A stretch of 64,000 nucleotides of DNA from Ch67 sp041395845 (GTDB taxonomy: Bacteria > Pseudomonadota > Gammaproteobacteria > Pseudomonadales > Ketobacteraceae): NCBI GenBank assembly GCA_041395845.1, contig JAWKZS010000008.1, positions 1-64,000 on the forward strand, given 5' to 3'. Below the pieces are notes generated by a model. It worked only from the letters and a program-made list of their open reading frames with translations. It searched no databases and was not told where the DNA came from. The number at the start of each line of letters is the position of its first letter. The first letter of the stretch is position 1. Of this stretch, positions 52,629 through 61,745 are shown in pieces. Position numbers and translations under genes: made by a program.

Positions 52629-53803
52629 GTCAGTGGCGCTCCGTGTTCATCCCGGAATCCCAACGCAACCAAACGCTGCCATTCTTTCTGCGGCAAGCGC
52701 TGGCGCAGATAATCGCAGCCGCGCAGTCGCACTGTGGCAAATTCCCGCCGCACCCGGTAATGCTTGCGCAGGGCATCAAAGCCTTCACCGCGTCGTTCGC
52801 GCTCCAGCTGCAAACTGCTGCGCAGCCCCAGATCATCTTCGCGGATGTCATAGACCTTGCGCACGATGTCCCGTGCGGTCAGCGGGTCGTCGGTATGCGG
52901 CAACGAAAAATCCAGCAGGATATTCAGTTGCGGCGCAATCAGATCCGCTTCCTGCAGCGTGACCGGTTGCTGGAGAAATTCACAGAGTTTCTGGTAAATC
53001 ATCCAGGTACCACGCACCTTGCCATCATGGCTGTAGCCGGCAATATGTGGCGTCGCGATGTCAACCTGGCTCGCCAATTCCCGGTTCACCAGCGGCTCGC
53101 CTTCCCACACATCCAGCACCGCGCACAGATCGGCACGTTCATTCAAAACATTGCTGAGAGCGCGATTATCAATGACTGCGCCACGGGCCGTGTTGATCAG
53201 CACTGCACCAGGGGTCATCGCATGCAGACGGGCATAATCACCCAGATACAACGTTGGATAAGGCCCACTGCGCTCGAACGGCACATGCAGGGAAACGATA
53301 TCCGCCTGCCAGGCGTCATCGGCGGACACCAAGCCCGCAACACCCTGCTGTTGCAGCGGCGGATCACAGGCACGGACATTCAAACCCAGGGCCTTGGCAG
53401 CTGAACGCAATCGCGATCCCACATTGCCAACACCGATAATGCCAATGGTTTTACCTTCCAGCGCAATACCGCGACTGGCTTCCAGCTCCAGCAGAGCCGT
53501 TACGACATAATCAACCACCGACTGCGCATTGCAGCCCGGTGCATTGGTGAAAAACATTCCCTGCTGCGCCAGATACGCCTGATCCACGTGATCGACACCG
53601 ATGGTTGCAGTTCCAACAAAGCGCACCTTGCTGCCCTGCAATAATGCCTGATTGACCTGGGTGATCGAGCGCACGATCAGCACATCCGCATCGCGCACAT
53701 CAGCTGCCTGCAGACTGCGCCCCGGCTTTTTGACGACCTCCCCCAGTGTGGCAAAACAGGTTTCCGCCGCGGGAATATTTTCATCCACGATGATTTTCAG
53801 CAT
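52625..53803 (-). CDS. pdxB: Erythronate-4-phosphate dehydrogenase
   Basis: 392 residues. The D-2-hydroxyacid dehydrogenase core has GKTIGIIGVGNVGSRLRSAA for NAD, Arg in INTARGAVIDNRAL, Glu in VWEGEP and the catalytic His in TPHIAGYSHDGKV; an ~80-residue C-terminal domain typical of PdxB follows. It works in pyridoxal phosphate synthesis. It starts 7 bases after the fructosamine kinase stop. Pairing with a sugar-amine kinase and an NAD-kinase-like gene suggests damage control around NAD and glycated metabolites, an inference. Confidence 0.95.
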   Translation of the reverse strand: MLKIIVDENIPAAETCFATLGEVVKKPGRSLQAADVRDADVLIVRSITQVNQALLQGSKVRFVGTATIGVDHVDQAYLAQQGMFFTNAPGCNAQSVVDYVVTALLELEASRGIALEGKTIGIIGVGNVGSRLRSAAKALGLNVRACDPPLQQQGVAGLVSADDAWQADIVSLHVPFERSGPYPTLYLGDYARLHAMTPGAVLINTARGAVIDNRALSNVLNERADLCAVLDVWEGEPLVNRELASQVDIATPHIAGYSHDGKVRGTWMIYQKLCEFLQQPVTLQEADLIAPQLNILLDFSLPHTDDPLTARDIVRKVYDIREDDLGLRSSLQLERERRGEGFDALRKHYRVRREFATVRLRGCDYLRQRLPQKEWQRLVALGFRDEHGAPLT

Positions 53804-53809
53804 CGGGTA

Positions 53810-54703
53810 CTAATCCATGGTTGCGAGGAGTTGATCAACGCTGTTTTCCACCTGACCCAGATAGGTCACGCCGAACAGGTTGAAATGATTGAGCCAGTGA
53901 TACAGGTCGTACAGGACACGACGACGGTCTGCGTCTGGCTGATCCGAATGTTGTACCGCATAACGCTGGTACACCGCAGGGCGCAGCGCGCCAAACATTT
54001 TCGTCATGGCGATGTCGGTTTCCGCATCACCGTAATACACGGCGGGATCAAACAGGCAGGGAATACCGGTTTCATCCACTGCAAGATTGCCACTCCACAG
54101 GTCGCCGTGCAGCAATACTGGTCGTGGCCGGTGCTGGCCAAAGGCCATCGGAATACACTCAATCAGTTGTGCCAGCTTTTCCACCAATGCAGGGCGCATT
54201 CCCCGCAGCTGGGCCAGCCGCCATTGTGGCTGCATTCGGCATTCACACCAGAACATCCACCAGTCATCCTGCCACTGATTGATCTGCGGCGTGCGGCCGA
54301 TGAAATTATCTGCCGCAAAACCAAACTGGGGGCCCGGCATTTGGTGCAGCGCACTCAAAGCGTCGGCAATAGCGTGATCATCTTGTGCACGCGGGGCTGT
54401 GAGCGCAATGAACTCCATCACCAGCACGGCCTGATCACCGACCAGCGCACGAAAATGCACGCGGGGCACCCGGATCGCCTCGCACTGACGCAATGCATCC
54501 AGGCCGGCGCACTCCTGCTCGTACATCGCCAGTGCCGTAGCGGGACCCGTTTTCATGAACAGGGAATCGCACCCGCGCGCCGCGATTTCCCAGGTGTCAT
54601 TGATACAGCCGGTGCCGGATGGCCTGACAGTACTATTGGCATAGCCACTGCCGAGTTCCACTACCAGCTGTTCCTGCAGCTGCGCCTGCCATTCGCGTTT
54701 CAT
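53810..54703 (-). CDS. Fructosamine kinase family protein
   Basis: 297 residues starting at ATG 54703, which overlaps the xni stop as ATGA. Aminoglycoside-phosphotransferase-like fold: Lys in FMKTGPATALAMYEQE, LLHGDLWSGNLAV as the catalytic loop (HGD with Asn) and LFDPAVYYGDAETDIAMT as the metal-binding DP motif. Members phosphorylate fructosamines or ribulosamines on glycated proteins so that the sugar falls off. Confidence 0.93.
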   Translation of the reverse strand: MKREWQAQLQEQLVVELGSGYANSTVRPSGTGCINDTWEIAARGCDSLFMKTGPATALAMYEQECAGLDALRQCEAIRVPRVHFRALVGDQAVLVMEFIALTAPRAQDDHAIADALSALHQMPGPQFGFAADNFIGRTPQINQWQDDWWMFWCECRMQPQWRLAQLRGMRPALVEKLAQLIECIPMAFGQHRPRPVLLHGDLWSGNLAVDETGIPCLFDPAVYYGDAETDIAMTKMFGALRPAVYQRYAVQHSDQPDADRRRVLYDLYHWLNHFNLFGVTYLGQVENSVDQLLATMD

Positions 54704-55590
54704 AACCGATAGCGCTCCCATTCGCGCACAAAGGCGTTGCCCAGATCCAGATCCTGCAGTACGGCCAACACCTGATCAGCATCGACCTCGCGCCGCTGCA
54801 GATCGTCGGCTTCTATCGCGCAGTCGGCCTGATGCAGCCGGATCAGTTCCCGGTACAGCAGTGCCTCCTGCTGATGGGCAGCCAGCTGATCCGCCAATGT
54901 GCGCGCACCGCGCAGGGGCAGCGACAACACTTCATCCAGACGACTGAACAGATTCTCCAGATCACCAAAATGCTGCAGCAACACCGTGGCCGACTTCTTG
55001 CCGACCTTGGGAACACCGGGAATGTTGTCCACCGCATCGCCAGTCAATGCCAGCAGATCCGGGATCGCAGCGGGCGGCACACCCCACTGCTCATGAAGAG
55101 CGGCATGACCATGGCTGATGCCACTCGCCCAGTCGCTCCAGGCATCCCCCGGCGTCACGATCTGCGCAAGGTCCTTGTCCCGCGATACCACATCCACCGC
55201 AAACCCTGCCGTGCGAGCAACATTCGCCGCAGTGGCAAGCACATCATCGGCTTCATACACCTGACTCGAGCGAGTCGTAACGCCCAGCGCATCTGTCAGC
55301 CGGCGACAGGCATCGAGCTGGTGGGCAAGCGCTGCATCCGGCAACGCCCGGTTGGCCTTGTAATCCGGATAGAGTTGATGGCGGAATCCACTGAACAAAC
55401 TTTCGTCAAATGCAGCCAGCAGATAACGGGGCGTGCGCTGTTCAATCCCCTGCAGCAGCTGGCGCCAATAACCATAGACCGCATTTACCGGCCGCCCATG
55501 CTGATCCACAATCGAATCCGGATAGCCGAACCAGGCGCGAAATATATAGATGCTGGCATCCAGCAGATAAACCGTGTCGGAATTCGCCAA
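54700..55590 (-). CDS. xni: Exonuclease IX / flap endonuclease Xni
   Basis: 296 residues of the 5'-3' exonuclease domain of DNA polymerase I but without a polymerase. Conserved acidic and basic motifs are seen: LLDASIYIFRAWFG, FDESLFSGFRHQLYPDYKANR, YEADDVLAT, SRDKDLAQ and the helix-hairpin-helix LTGDAVDNIPGVPKVGKKSA. The gene leads a four-gene operon. Two copies of TATAGTGGA lie in its promoter region. Confidence 0.94.
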   Translation of the reverse strand: MANSDTVYLLDASIYIFRAWFGYPDSIVDQHGRPVNAVYGYWRQLLQGIEQRTPRYLLAAFDESLFSGFRHQLYPDYKANRALPDAALAHQLDACRRLTDALGVTTRSSQVYEADDVLATAANVARTAGFAVDVVSRDKDLAQIVTPGDAWSDWASGISHGHAALHEQWGVPPAAIPDLLALTGDAVDNIPGVPKVGKKSATVLLQHFGDLENLFSRLDEVLSLPLRGARTLADQLAAHQQEALLYRELIRLHQADCAIEADDLQRREVDADQVLAVLQDLDLGNAFVREWERYRL

Positions 55591-55601
55591 AATGGAGTTT
55601 T

Positions 55602-55640
55602 TCCACTATAACTGTTTGATAAATGGAATAATCCACTATA
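55602..55640 (-). repeat. Two direct repeats TATAGTGGA upstream of xni
   Basis: The 9-mer occurs at 55640-55632 and 55610-55602 on the minus strand, 30 bases apart, ending 12 bases before the xni ATG. Thirty bases are close to three helical turns, so two molecules of a regulator could bind one face. Confidence 0.4.
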
Positions 55641-55857
55641 CCTTAGCTGTCTGGCCCGCAAAAGTTGGATTGCGCTAAGGGGAAAAGGCACCATTTGGTT
55701 AACCGGCGCACAATTCTGGCATGGATTGCGACGACGGCTTTGCGCAGATTCGAAAATCCGACGACAATCAAATGTATCCCTGATGGGGTAGCCCATCAAT
55801 CCGCGCATTTCCTGGCCAATATACCTACAAAATAAGAAGTCACGGGTTTTTATTCGA

Positions 55858-58815
55858 GTGAGTAACAGAGTTCGCATACTGGCCATCGGTTCCATCACCG
55901 CCCTGACCGTGAACCTCAGCGCCTGCGTATCACCCTTTGGCGGTGACAGTGCCGAGCGCATGTCACATGCCACGCTTGCCGATCTGAGAACCCGCAACAT
56001 CCGCATCGAACAGCAGCAGCTGGATCCTGTCGACCCGGAAACGGTGCTCGAAACCTATCAGCAGGCTGTCGACCTGTTTTCCTCTGCAGAAGAACGCAAT
56101 CTGGCTTTGCGCCGGATGGCGGATCTCACCATGGTGGCCACCGAAGACCGTCTGATCGATTCGGTCGAGGAAACGCCGGAAGTGGCAGAAGGTCCGGTCG
56201 GTGACGCCGAATCAGCAGCACGTCTTGCACGGGATGCCGGCAGCAGCCTGCAGTACAGCAAGGCGATCGCTCTGTATCTGTCACTGATAACGGCTGCCCC
56301 TAAAGGCAGCAATCTGGCGGAAGAATACTACCTGCTGGCCAAAGCCTATGATCTCGACGGCCAGTCCGAACAAGCCCTGGCGACCCTGGACACGCTGGTT
56401 ACCCAGTATCCCGACAGCCCGTTCACTGCCGAAGCCCAGTTCCGCCGTGGCGAACATCTGTTCCTGCAGGGTGACTACGAAGCTGCCGCCCTCGCCTACA
56501 ACGCAGTGCTGAAACTGGGCAAGACCACCGAATACTACGAACACTCGCTCTACAAGCACGGCTGGAGCCTTTACAAACTGGGCGACTACGATCTGGCGGT
56601 CCATGATTTTGTCGCGCTGCTCGACATCTATATGCCAACCCCGCCGCCGAAAACCGCCGAGCAGATCCGCGCGGAAGAAAAAGATCGCACCGCTCCCAAG
56701 ATCGAAGCCATTGTGCTGCCGGAAGTCACCGGCACCCAGCGCAAGACCATGGATGACACCCTGCGCGTCCTGAGCATGTCATTCTCGAACCTTGATGGCG
56801 CCGAAAGCCTGAACCAGTACTTCAGCCAGAATGGCAGCCGCATCTACGAGCACGAGGTTTATCAGGCGCTGGGCGACCTCTACCTGTTCCAGGAACGCTT
56901 CAAGGATGCGGCGGACACCTTTGCCATGTTCGCCAAGCGTCACCCATTGCATCCCATGGCACCGTCCATTTCCTCGCGGGAAATCGATACTTACCAGAAA
57001 GGTGGTTTCCCCAGCCTGGTACTGCCGGCGAAAGAGCGTTTCGTCAAACAGTACGGCGTCTACAGCACCTACTGGGAGCGGGCCACACCGGCCGCCCGCG
57101 ATCAATACAGTGCCGAGCTGAAACTGCATCTGGTGGAACTGGCCAAGCATTATCACGCCGTCGCGCAGGGCAGCAAAAAGCCGGAAGACTACATGGGCGC
57201 TGCCCGCTGGTACCGGGAATTCCTGGCGACCTGGCCGAACGACGAAAGCGCGCCGGTCATGAACATGCTGCTGGGTGAAACCCTGTTTGCCGCGCGGGAG
57301 TTCCGCGGCGCCATCGAAGAATTCGAGCGTACCGCCTACGATTATCCGGCACACGAAGGCGCGGAAAAGGCAGGTTACTTTGCCCTGCTCTCCCATCAGG
57401 AATATCTGCGCACCGTTCCCAAGGATGATCCGATCTACCGCGGCCTCGTCGCCAAACGGGCCGGCAGCTCGCTACGCTTTGCCAAAGCCTATCCCGCCAA
57501 TTCCCACACGCCGGAAATCCTCGACACGGTGATCGAGGATGAACTGTTCCTCAACGATCTGGACGGCGTCATTGTCGCAACCCAGATGGTCATCGGCCTG
57601 GTGCCCCCTGCCCCGGAGCCGCTGCGGGAAAAAGCCTGGATTACCTATGCCAACGCAATCTTCGACAAACAGCAGTTCCGCGATGCCGAACTCGCCTATG
57701 TGCGCGTACTGGAAATTCCCAGTCTGAGCAAAAAGGATCGGCTGAACTATGAAGAGCGCCTCGCCACCTGTATCTACAAACAGGGTGAAGCGCTGGAGCA
57801 AGGCGGCAAACTGGCGGAAGCTGCTGGTGAGTATTTGCGGGTCGGCGTCGCGGTGCCGGCGGCAAGCGTACGCGCCAATGCCGAATATGATGCCGCCAAC
57901 ATCCTGCTGCAGCTGGAGCAGTACGACAAGGCGATCACCGTGCTGGAAAACTTCCGCAAGGCCTTCCCCCGTCATGAGTTAACCGCTTCCGTGCCGGAAA
58001 AACTCACCATGGCCTACGAGAAGACCGGCAATATCGGCGCAGCGGCGACCGAGCTGGTGACCATCGCCACCCTGAACCGGGACAAGAATCCGGAACTCGC
58101 CCGTCAGGCCCTGTGGCAGGCAGCCGAGATGAAAGAAAAGGCAGGCGACAGCAATGCCGCACTCAACCTGTACAAGGATTACGCCAACAACTATCCGCAA
58201 CCGTTCGACCAGAACATGGAAGCGCAGTACAAACTGGCCGAGATGTATGGCAAGGCAGGCGACAGTCAGAAGCGCTTCTTCTGGCTCAACAAACTGGGCA
58301 CCACCTACAACCAGGCCGGCAGCAACGCCACGCCGCGGATGCGTTATCTGGCCGCTTATGGCTCATTCAACAGCGCCGAAGTCATCTATAACGACTTCGA
58401 GCGTATCCGCCTGACCCAGCCGCTGAAAAACAGCCTGAAAGCCAAAAAAGCCGCCATGGACAAGGTCAACGCCGCGTACACCCGCACCATCCAGATGGGC
58501 GTGATCGAATTCACCACCTCGGCCAATTACAAACTTGGTGAAGCCTATCGGAGCTTTGCCCAGGCTATCCTGAAGAGCGAGCGTCCTCGCGGCCTGGATG
58601 CCGACACGCTCGAAGAATATGAGCTGCTGCTGGAAGATCAGGCGCTGCCGCTGGAAGACAAGGCCATCGCCATTCTGCAAACCAACGCGGAACGTACCAG
58701 GGACGGCGTGTGGGATGAATGGATGATCAAGACCTATGAGTCCCTGCGTAAACTGTCCCCTGGCCGTTACGCCAAGACCGAAATCACCGAGGAGGCAGTG
58801 GATGTCATTTACTAA
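55858..58815 (+). CDS. Large TPR lipoprotein of an Agl/Glt-like envelope machine
   Basis: 985 residues starting at GTG 55858. The lipobox ends NLSAC, placing the lipidated Cys near residue 23. From about 110 to 960 the chain is a series of TPR-like helical pairs (for example AEEYYLLAKAYDLDGQSEQA, AQFRRGEHLFLQGDYEAAAL, AEYDAANILLQLEQYDKAI), with tandem stretches of Tyr and Ala. Probably an outer-membrane scaffold in the periplasm. Its stop overlaps the next gene by 14 bases. GltD/GltE-like TPR proteins hold the same place in myxobacterial gliding clusters; homology is inferred from fold and order. Confidence 0.85.
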   Translation: MSNRVRILAIGSITALTVNLSACVSPFGGDSAERMSHATLADLRTRNIRIEQQQLDPVDPETVLETYQQAVDLFSSAEERNLALRRMADLTMVATEDRLIDSVEETPEVAEGPVGDAESAARLARDAGSSLQYSKAIALYLSLITAAPKGSNLAEEYYLLAKAYDLDGQSEQALATLDTLVTQYPDSPFTAEAQFRRGEHLFLQGDYEAAALAYNAVLKLGKTTEYYEHSLYKHGWSLYKLGDYDLAVHDFVALLDIYMPTPPPKTAEQIRAEEKDRTAPKIEAIVLPEVTGTQRKTMDDTLRVLSMSFSNLDGAESLNQYFSQNGSRIYEHEVYQALGDLYLFQERFKDAADTFAMFAKRHPLHPMAPSISSREIDTYQKGGFPSLVLPAKERFVKQYGVYSTYWERATPAARDQYSAELKLHLVELAKHYHAVAQGSKKPEDYMGAARWYREFLATWPNDESAPVMNMLLGETLFAAREFRGAIEEFERTAYDYPAHEGAEKAGYFALLSHQEYLRTVPKDDPIYRGLVAKRAGSSLRFAKAYPANSHTPEILDTVIEDELFLNDLDGVIVATQMVIGLVPPAPEPLREKAWITYANAIFDKQQFRDAELAYVRVLEIPSLSKKDRLNYEERLATCIYKQGEALEQGGKLAEAAGEYLRVGVAVPAASVRANAEYDAANILLQLEQYDKAITVLENFRKAFPRHELTASVPEKLTMAYEKTGNIGAAATELVTIATLNRDKNPELARQALWQAAEMKEKAGDSNAALNLYKDYANNYPQPFDQNMEAQYKLAEMYGKAGDSQKRFFWLNKLGTTYNQAGSNATPRMRYLAAYGSFNSAEVIYNDFERIRLTQPLKNSLKAKKAAMDKVNAAYTRTIQMGVIEFTTSANYKLGEAYRSFAQAILKSERPRGLDADTLEEYELLLEDQALPLEDKAIAILQTNAERTRDGVWDEWMIKTYESLRKLSPGRYAKTEITEEAVDVIY

Positions 58816-59605
58816 AACTGGCCTTTTCGTGCTGACGATTTACAGCCTGATCCTGACGGGCTGTGCCACCAAACCCGCCAGCGACGAAGACGGCTTCGAT
58901 ATGCCGCAATCCTTGGCCGAAGAATTTCAGCAGCGCCGGGAAAAAGCAGCAGAGCAGCCGCCAGCAGATGAAAATTCCGACGCCAGTGAAGCAGTCACTG
59001 GCGACGCTGCTGATGCAAAACCCGCCGTCAGCGACGAAGATTCTGCGGCAGTGCTGGCGCGACTCAAAGCCCAGAATACGGCACCGGCAGTCGTTGCACG
59101 TGACTCCGAACATGAAAAGCAGGCCCAGGCTGCTCGCGCCGATTACGATCGCGCCCTGATCGAAATGAAGAAAGGCAACCTCGACAGTGCCCTGGCGCAG
59201 CTGCGTCAGCTGTCCAACCAATACCCTGCTCTGTCCGGCCCGATTGTGAACCAGGCCATCATTTTGCGGAAAAAAGGCCAGCAGGAAGCAGCCCACAAAC
59301 TGCTGCAGGACAATCTGCTGGCGCATGGCCGGAATCCTTACCTGCTCAATGAGTTAGGCGCCATCAGCCGGCAACTGGGGCAGTTCAAGAAGGCCCAGGC
59401 AAGTTATGAATCTGCGATCCGTATCGACCCCAATTACGCCAAGGCTCACTATAATTTAGGTGTGCTGGCCGATCTTTATCTGCACGATCCGGCCCTGGCG
59501 CTGCAATCCTTTAACCGCTACCAGACGCTGATTCCCGAGCCCGACAAGAAAGTCGACGGCTGGATCAAGGATCTCGAACGTCGCGCTGCGAAGAGTGCAC
59601 AATGA
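58802..59605 (+). CDS. Second TPR lipoprotein, GltE/AglT-like
   Basis: 267 residues from the ATG at 58802 (GAGGCAGTGG before it). Lipobox ILTGC gives Cys near 21. An acidic, Pro/Ala-rich linker (25-95) is followed by about four TPRs (ARADYDRALIEMKKGNLDSA, NPYLLNELGAISRQLGQFKK, YAKAHYNLGVLADLY). Small TPR lipoproteins of this build anchor gliding-type complexes to the outer membrane in Myxococcus. The following gene overlaps it as ATGA. Confidence 0.85.
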   Translation: MSFTKTGLFVLTIYSLILTGCATKPASDEDGFDMPQSLAEEFQQRREKAAEQPPADENSDASEAVTGDAADAKPAVSDEDSAAVLARLKAQNTAPAVVARDSEHEKQAQAARADYDRALIEMKKGNLDSALAQLRQLSNQYPALSGPIVNQAIILRKKGQQEAAHKLLQDNLLAHGRNPYLLNELGAISRQLGQFKKAQASYESAIRIDPNYAKAHYNLGVLADLYLHDPALALQSFNRYQTLIPEPDKKVDGWIKDLERRAAKSAQ

Positions 59606-59901
59606 AGACCAATCAGATAAGACAATGGGTTGCCCTGACCGTATTCGCGTGCAGCAGTCCGCTGGCATGGGCACTGGACGAAGGCACCACCATTATCGGC
59701 ACCAAGGAAGCACCCAACGTGCTCAACGTGGTGCCGTGGCAAAGCAAGGAATTATCGAAAGACCCGTGGCAATCCACACCGTCACACAAGTCGGATTTGC
59801 TCAACGATACATTGAAACCGGTGGACCGTGACGAGTTGCAGCGGCAGGTTGATTATTTTAACCTGCTCCAGCATTCGTCGCCGCAAGCCGTTGAACAATA
59901 A
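59602..59901 (+). CDS. Small exported protein of unknown function
   Basis: 99 residues. A signal peptide (about 1-25, ending PLAWA) precedes a short soluble chain with PNVLNVVPWQSKELS and PVDRDELQRQVDYFNLLQ. No family recognised. It is translationally coupled to the TPR lipoprotein (ATGA overlap) and is 89 bases before the channel gene, so it is presumably part of the machine. Confidence 0.72.
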   Translation: MKTNQIRQWVALTVFACSSPLAWALDEGTTIIGTKEAPNVLNVVPWQSKELSKDPWQSTPSHKSDLLNDTLKPVDRDELQRQVDYFNLLQHSSPQAVEQ

Positions 59902-59990
59902 AAGAATTAACTAACAATTACAGAATCCGGAATCTGGACTGCGCCGCCCATATTGGCGCTTCCTAACCAATCAGCAAGCAGGAGACCACC

Positions 59991-60680
59991 ATGCCCACCA
60001 CCACCGAAACCAGCGTCGGACTGATGACCACCATCGCCCAGTTCTTCAACGAGGGCGGCATCTTCATGTACTTCATTCTCGCCGTGTTTCTGGTGGGGCT
60101 GCTGATCGCTCTGGAGCGTTTCATCTATCTGAATCTGACCCAGACCCGCAATCAGATGGTGTGGAAGAAGCTGTTCCCACTGCTGACCCAAGGCAAGTTC
60201 AAATCAGCGATGGACGAAGCCAAGAATTCCAATAGCGCCGTTGCCAAGATCCTGGTGTACGGACTGTCCCGCAGCGCTTATGCCACCCGTCCTGACGAAA
60301 TCGAAATGGCGATGGAAGAAGGCCTGATGGAAGCCATTCCCAGCCTCGAGCGTCGCACCAACTACATCGCAACCTATGCCAACATTGCTACCCTGCTCGG
60401 TCTGCTCGGTACCATCATGGGTCTGATTACCGCGTTTACCGCCGTTGCCAGCGCCGATCCGTCGCAGAAAGCTGACCTGCTGTCGGCTTCCATCTCGGTG
60501 GCGATGAATACCACGGCATTCGGTCTGATGGCTGCGATTCCCCTGCTGCTGATGTTCACTTATCTGCAATCCAAGACCAACCAGCTGATCGACAGCATGG
60601 AGATGGCATCGGTCAAATTCCTCAACGTATTCCGCCAGGCACAGAGCCAGAAGCAACAGCAAGGCAATGGCCAGGCTTGA
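59991..60680 (+). CDS. MotA/TolQ/ExbB-type proton channel protein
   Basis: 229 residues with three membrane helices (about 22-44, 130-153, 168-192), a large cytoplasmic loop between the first two, and the family Thr/Ser positions in LLGLLGTIMGLI and MNTTAFGLMAAIPLL. Such proteins form pentamers around two ExbD/TolR chains and convert proton flow to mechanical work. Here two ExbD genes follow, as in myxobacterial AglR-AglQ-AglS. AGGAGA sits 11 bases before the ATG. Confidence 0.93.
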   Translation: MPTTTETSVGLMTTIAQFFNEGGIFMYFILAVFLVGLLIALERFIYLNLTQTRNQMVWKKLFPLLTQGKFKSAMDEAKNSNSAVAKILVYGLSRSAYATRPDEIEMAMEEGLMEAIPSLERRTNYIATYANIATLLGLLGTIMGLITAFTAVASADPSQKADLLSASISVAMNTTAFGLMAAIPLLLMFTYLQSKTNQLIDSMEMASVKFLNVFRQAQSQKQQQGNGQA

Positions 60681-60714
60681 TTGCCGGCCTGAATACGACT
60701 GAGCAGGAGCCGTT

Positions 60715-61242
60715 ATGAACCGACGCTCGCGTCGAAGACACAGCACCGAAGCGGAACTCAACATCACCACCTTCATGAACCTCATGGTGGTGCTGGTGCC
60801 GTTCCTGCTGATCACGGCCGTGTTTTCGCAAGTATCGATCCTCGAGCTGAATTTGCCGCCCACCAGCGCAAACCAGCAGCAGGAAGACGAAAAGAAAAAG
60901 CCCATCGTGCTGGAACTGCTGATCTACAAGAACCGTCTGGAAATCGTCGACCGCCAGACCGGGCCGCTGAAAATCATCCCTAACCAGGGCAGCGAATACG
61001 ATTTTGATACGATGGTGACCACGCTGAAGGCAGTGAAAAACCGATTCCCGGATATCACCGAAATCACCCTGCTGCTGGAAGCCAACACGCCCTATGAAAT
61101 CCTGGTGCGGGCGATGGACAAGGTGCGTCTGACCGACCAGCTGGTGAATGGCACCAAGATCAAGGCCGAACTGTTCCCGGACATCGCCATTGGTGATGCG
61201 CCGCCGGATACCACTGCGGCAGCGGCAGGAGGTGGCGCATGA
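60715..61242 (+). CDS. ExbD/TolR-family protein with Asn in place of the proton-binding Asp
   Basis: 175 residues. One membrane helix (about 18-40) after a basic start, then a periplasmic domain with an extra acidic, Lys-rich insert (QQQEDEKKKP) and a Gly/Ala C-terminus. In ExbD/TolR/MotB the helix begins with an invariant Asp; the aligned position here is Asn 22 in TTFMNLMVVLVPFLL. It thus cannot carry protons by itself. The next ExbD gene does have the Asp, suggesting a hetero-dimer with one active chain. ATGA overlap to that gene. Confidence 0.88.
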   Translation: MNRRSRRRHSTEAELNITTFMNLMVVLVPFLLITAVFSQVSILELNLPPTSANQQQEDEKKKPIVLELLIYKNRLEIVDRQTGPLKIIPNQGSEYDFDTMVTTLKAVKNRFPDITEITLLLEANTPYEILVRAMDKVRLTDQLVNGTKIKAELFPDIAIGDAPPDTTAAAAGGGA

Positions 61243-61745
61243 AGCTTTCCCATCGCGCCAAGCGTATGGATCGTCGCCACAAGCGCTCGTTTGTCGCCCA
61301 GGTGAACCTGGTATCGCTGATGGACATCTTCACCATTCTGGTGTTCTTCCTGCTGGTGAACTCGTCCAATACCCAGCAGTTACCAAGCCAGAAAACCATC
61401 AAGCTGCCGGAATCCATTGCCGAGGAGTTACCCAAGGAAACCCTCGTCATCATGGTGAACAACGACAATATCCTGGTGAACGGCCGCCTGGTGGAAAACG
61501 TCGCGACTGCACTGGCGATGCCCAGCGATACCATTCCGGAATTGCAGAAGGAGTTGCGTTATCAGGCCAGCAAGTCCGTAGCGCCGGTCAACGAGCTGGG
61601 CATTGCAGAACGGGATGTCACCATCATGGGTGACAAGGCCATCCCCTACAAGCTGTTGCGCAAGATCATGATGACCTGCAGCACCAACGAGTATTCCAAT
61701 ATCTCGCTGGCAGTCCTCAAGAAAGTGGAGGACAAGGCCTCATGA
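61239..61745 (+). CDS. ExbD/TolR-family protein with intact Asp
   Basis: 168 residues. A strongly basic start (HRAKRMDRRHKR) precedes a membrane helix with Asp 29 in VSLMDIFTILVFFLLV, the proton-binding residue. The periplasmic part ends in a TolR-like strand-helix fold (AIPYKLLRKIMMTCSTNEYS) with a single Cys. Coupled to both neighbours by ATGA overlaps, which argues for fixed stoichiometry with the Asn variant and the TonB-like protein. Confidence 0.92.
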   Translation: MKLSHRAKRMDRRHKRSFVAQVNLVSLMDIFTILVFFLLVNSSNTQQLPSQKTIKLPESIAEELPKETLVIMVNNDNILVNGRLVENVATALAMPSDTIPELQKELRYQASKSVAPVNELGIAERDVTIMGDKAIPYKLLRKIMMTCSTNEYSNISLAVLKKVEDKAS

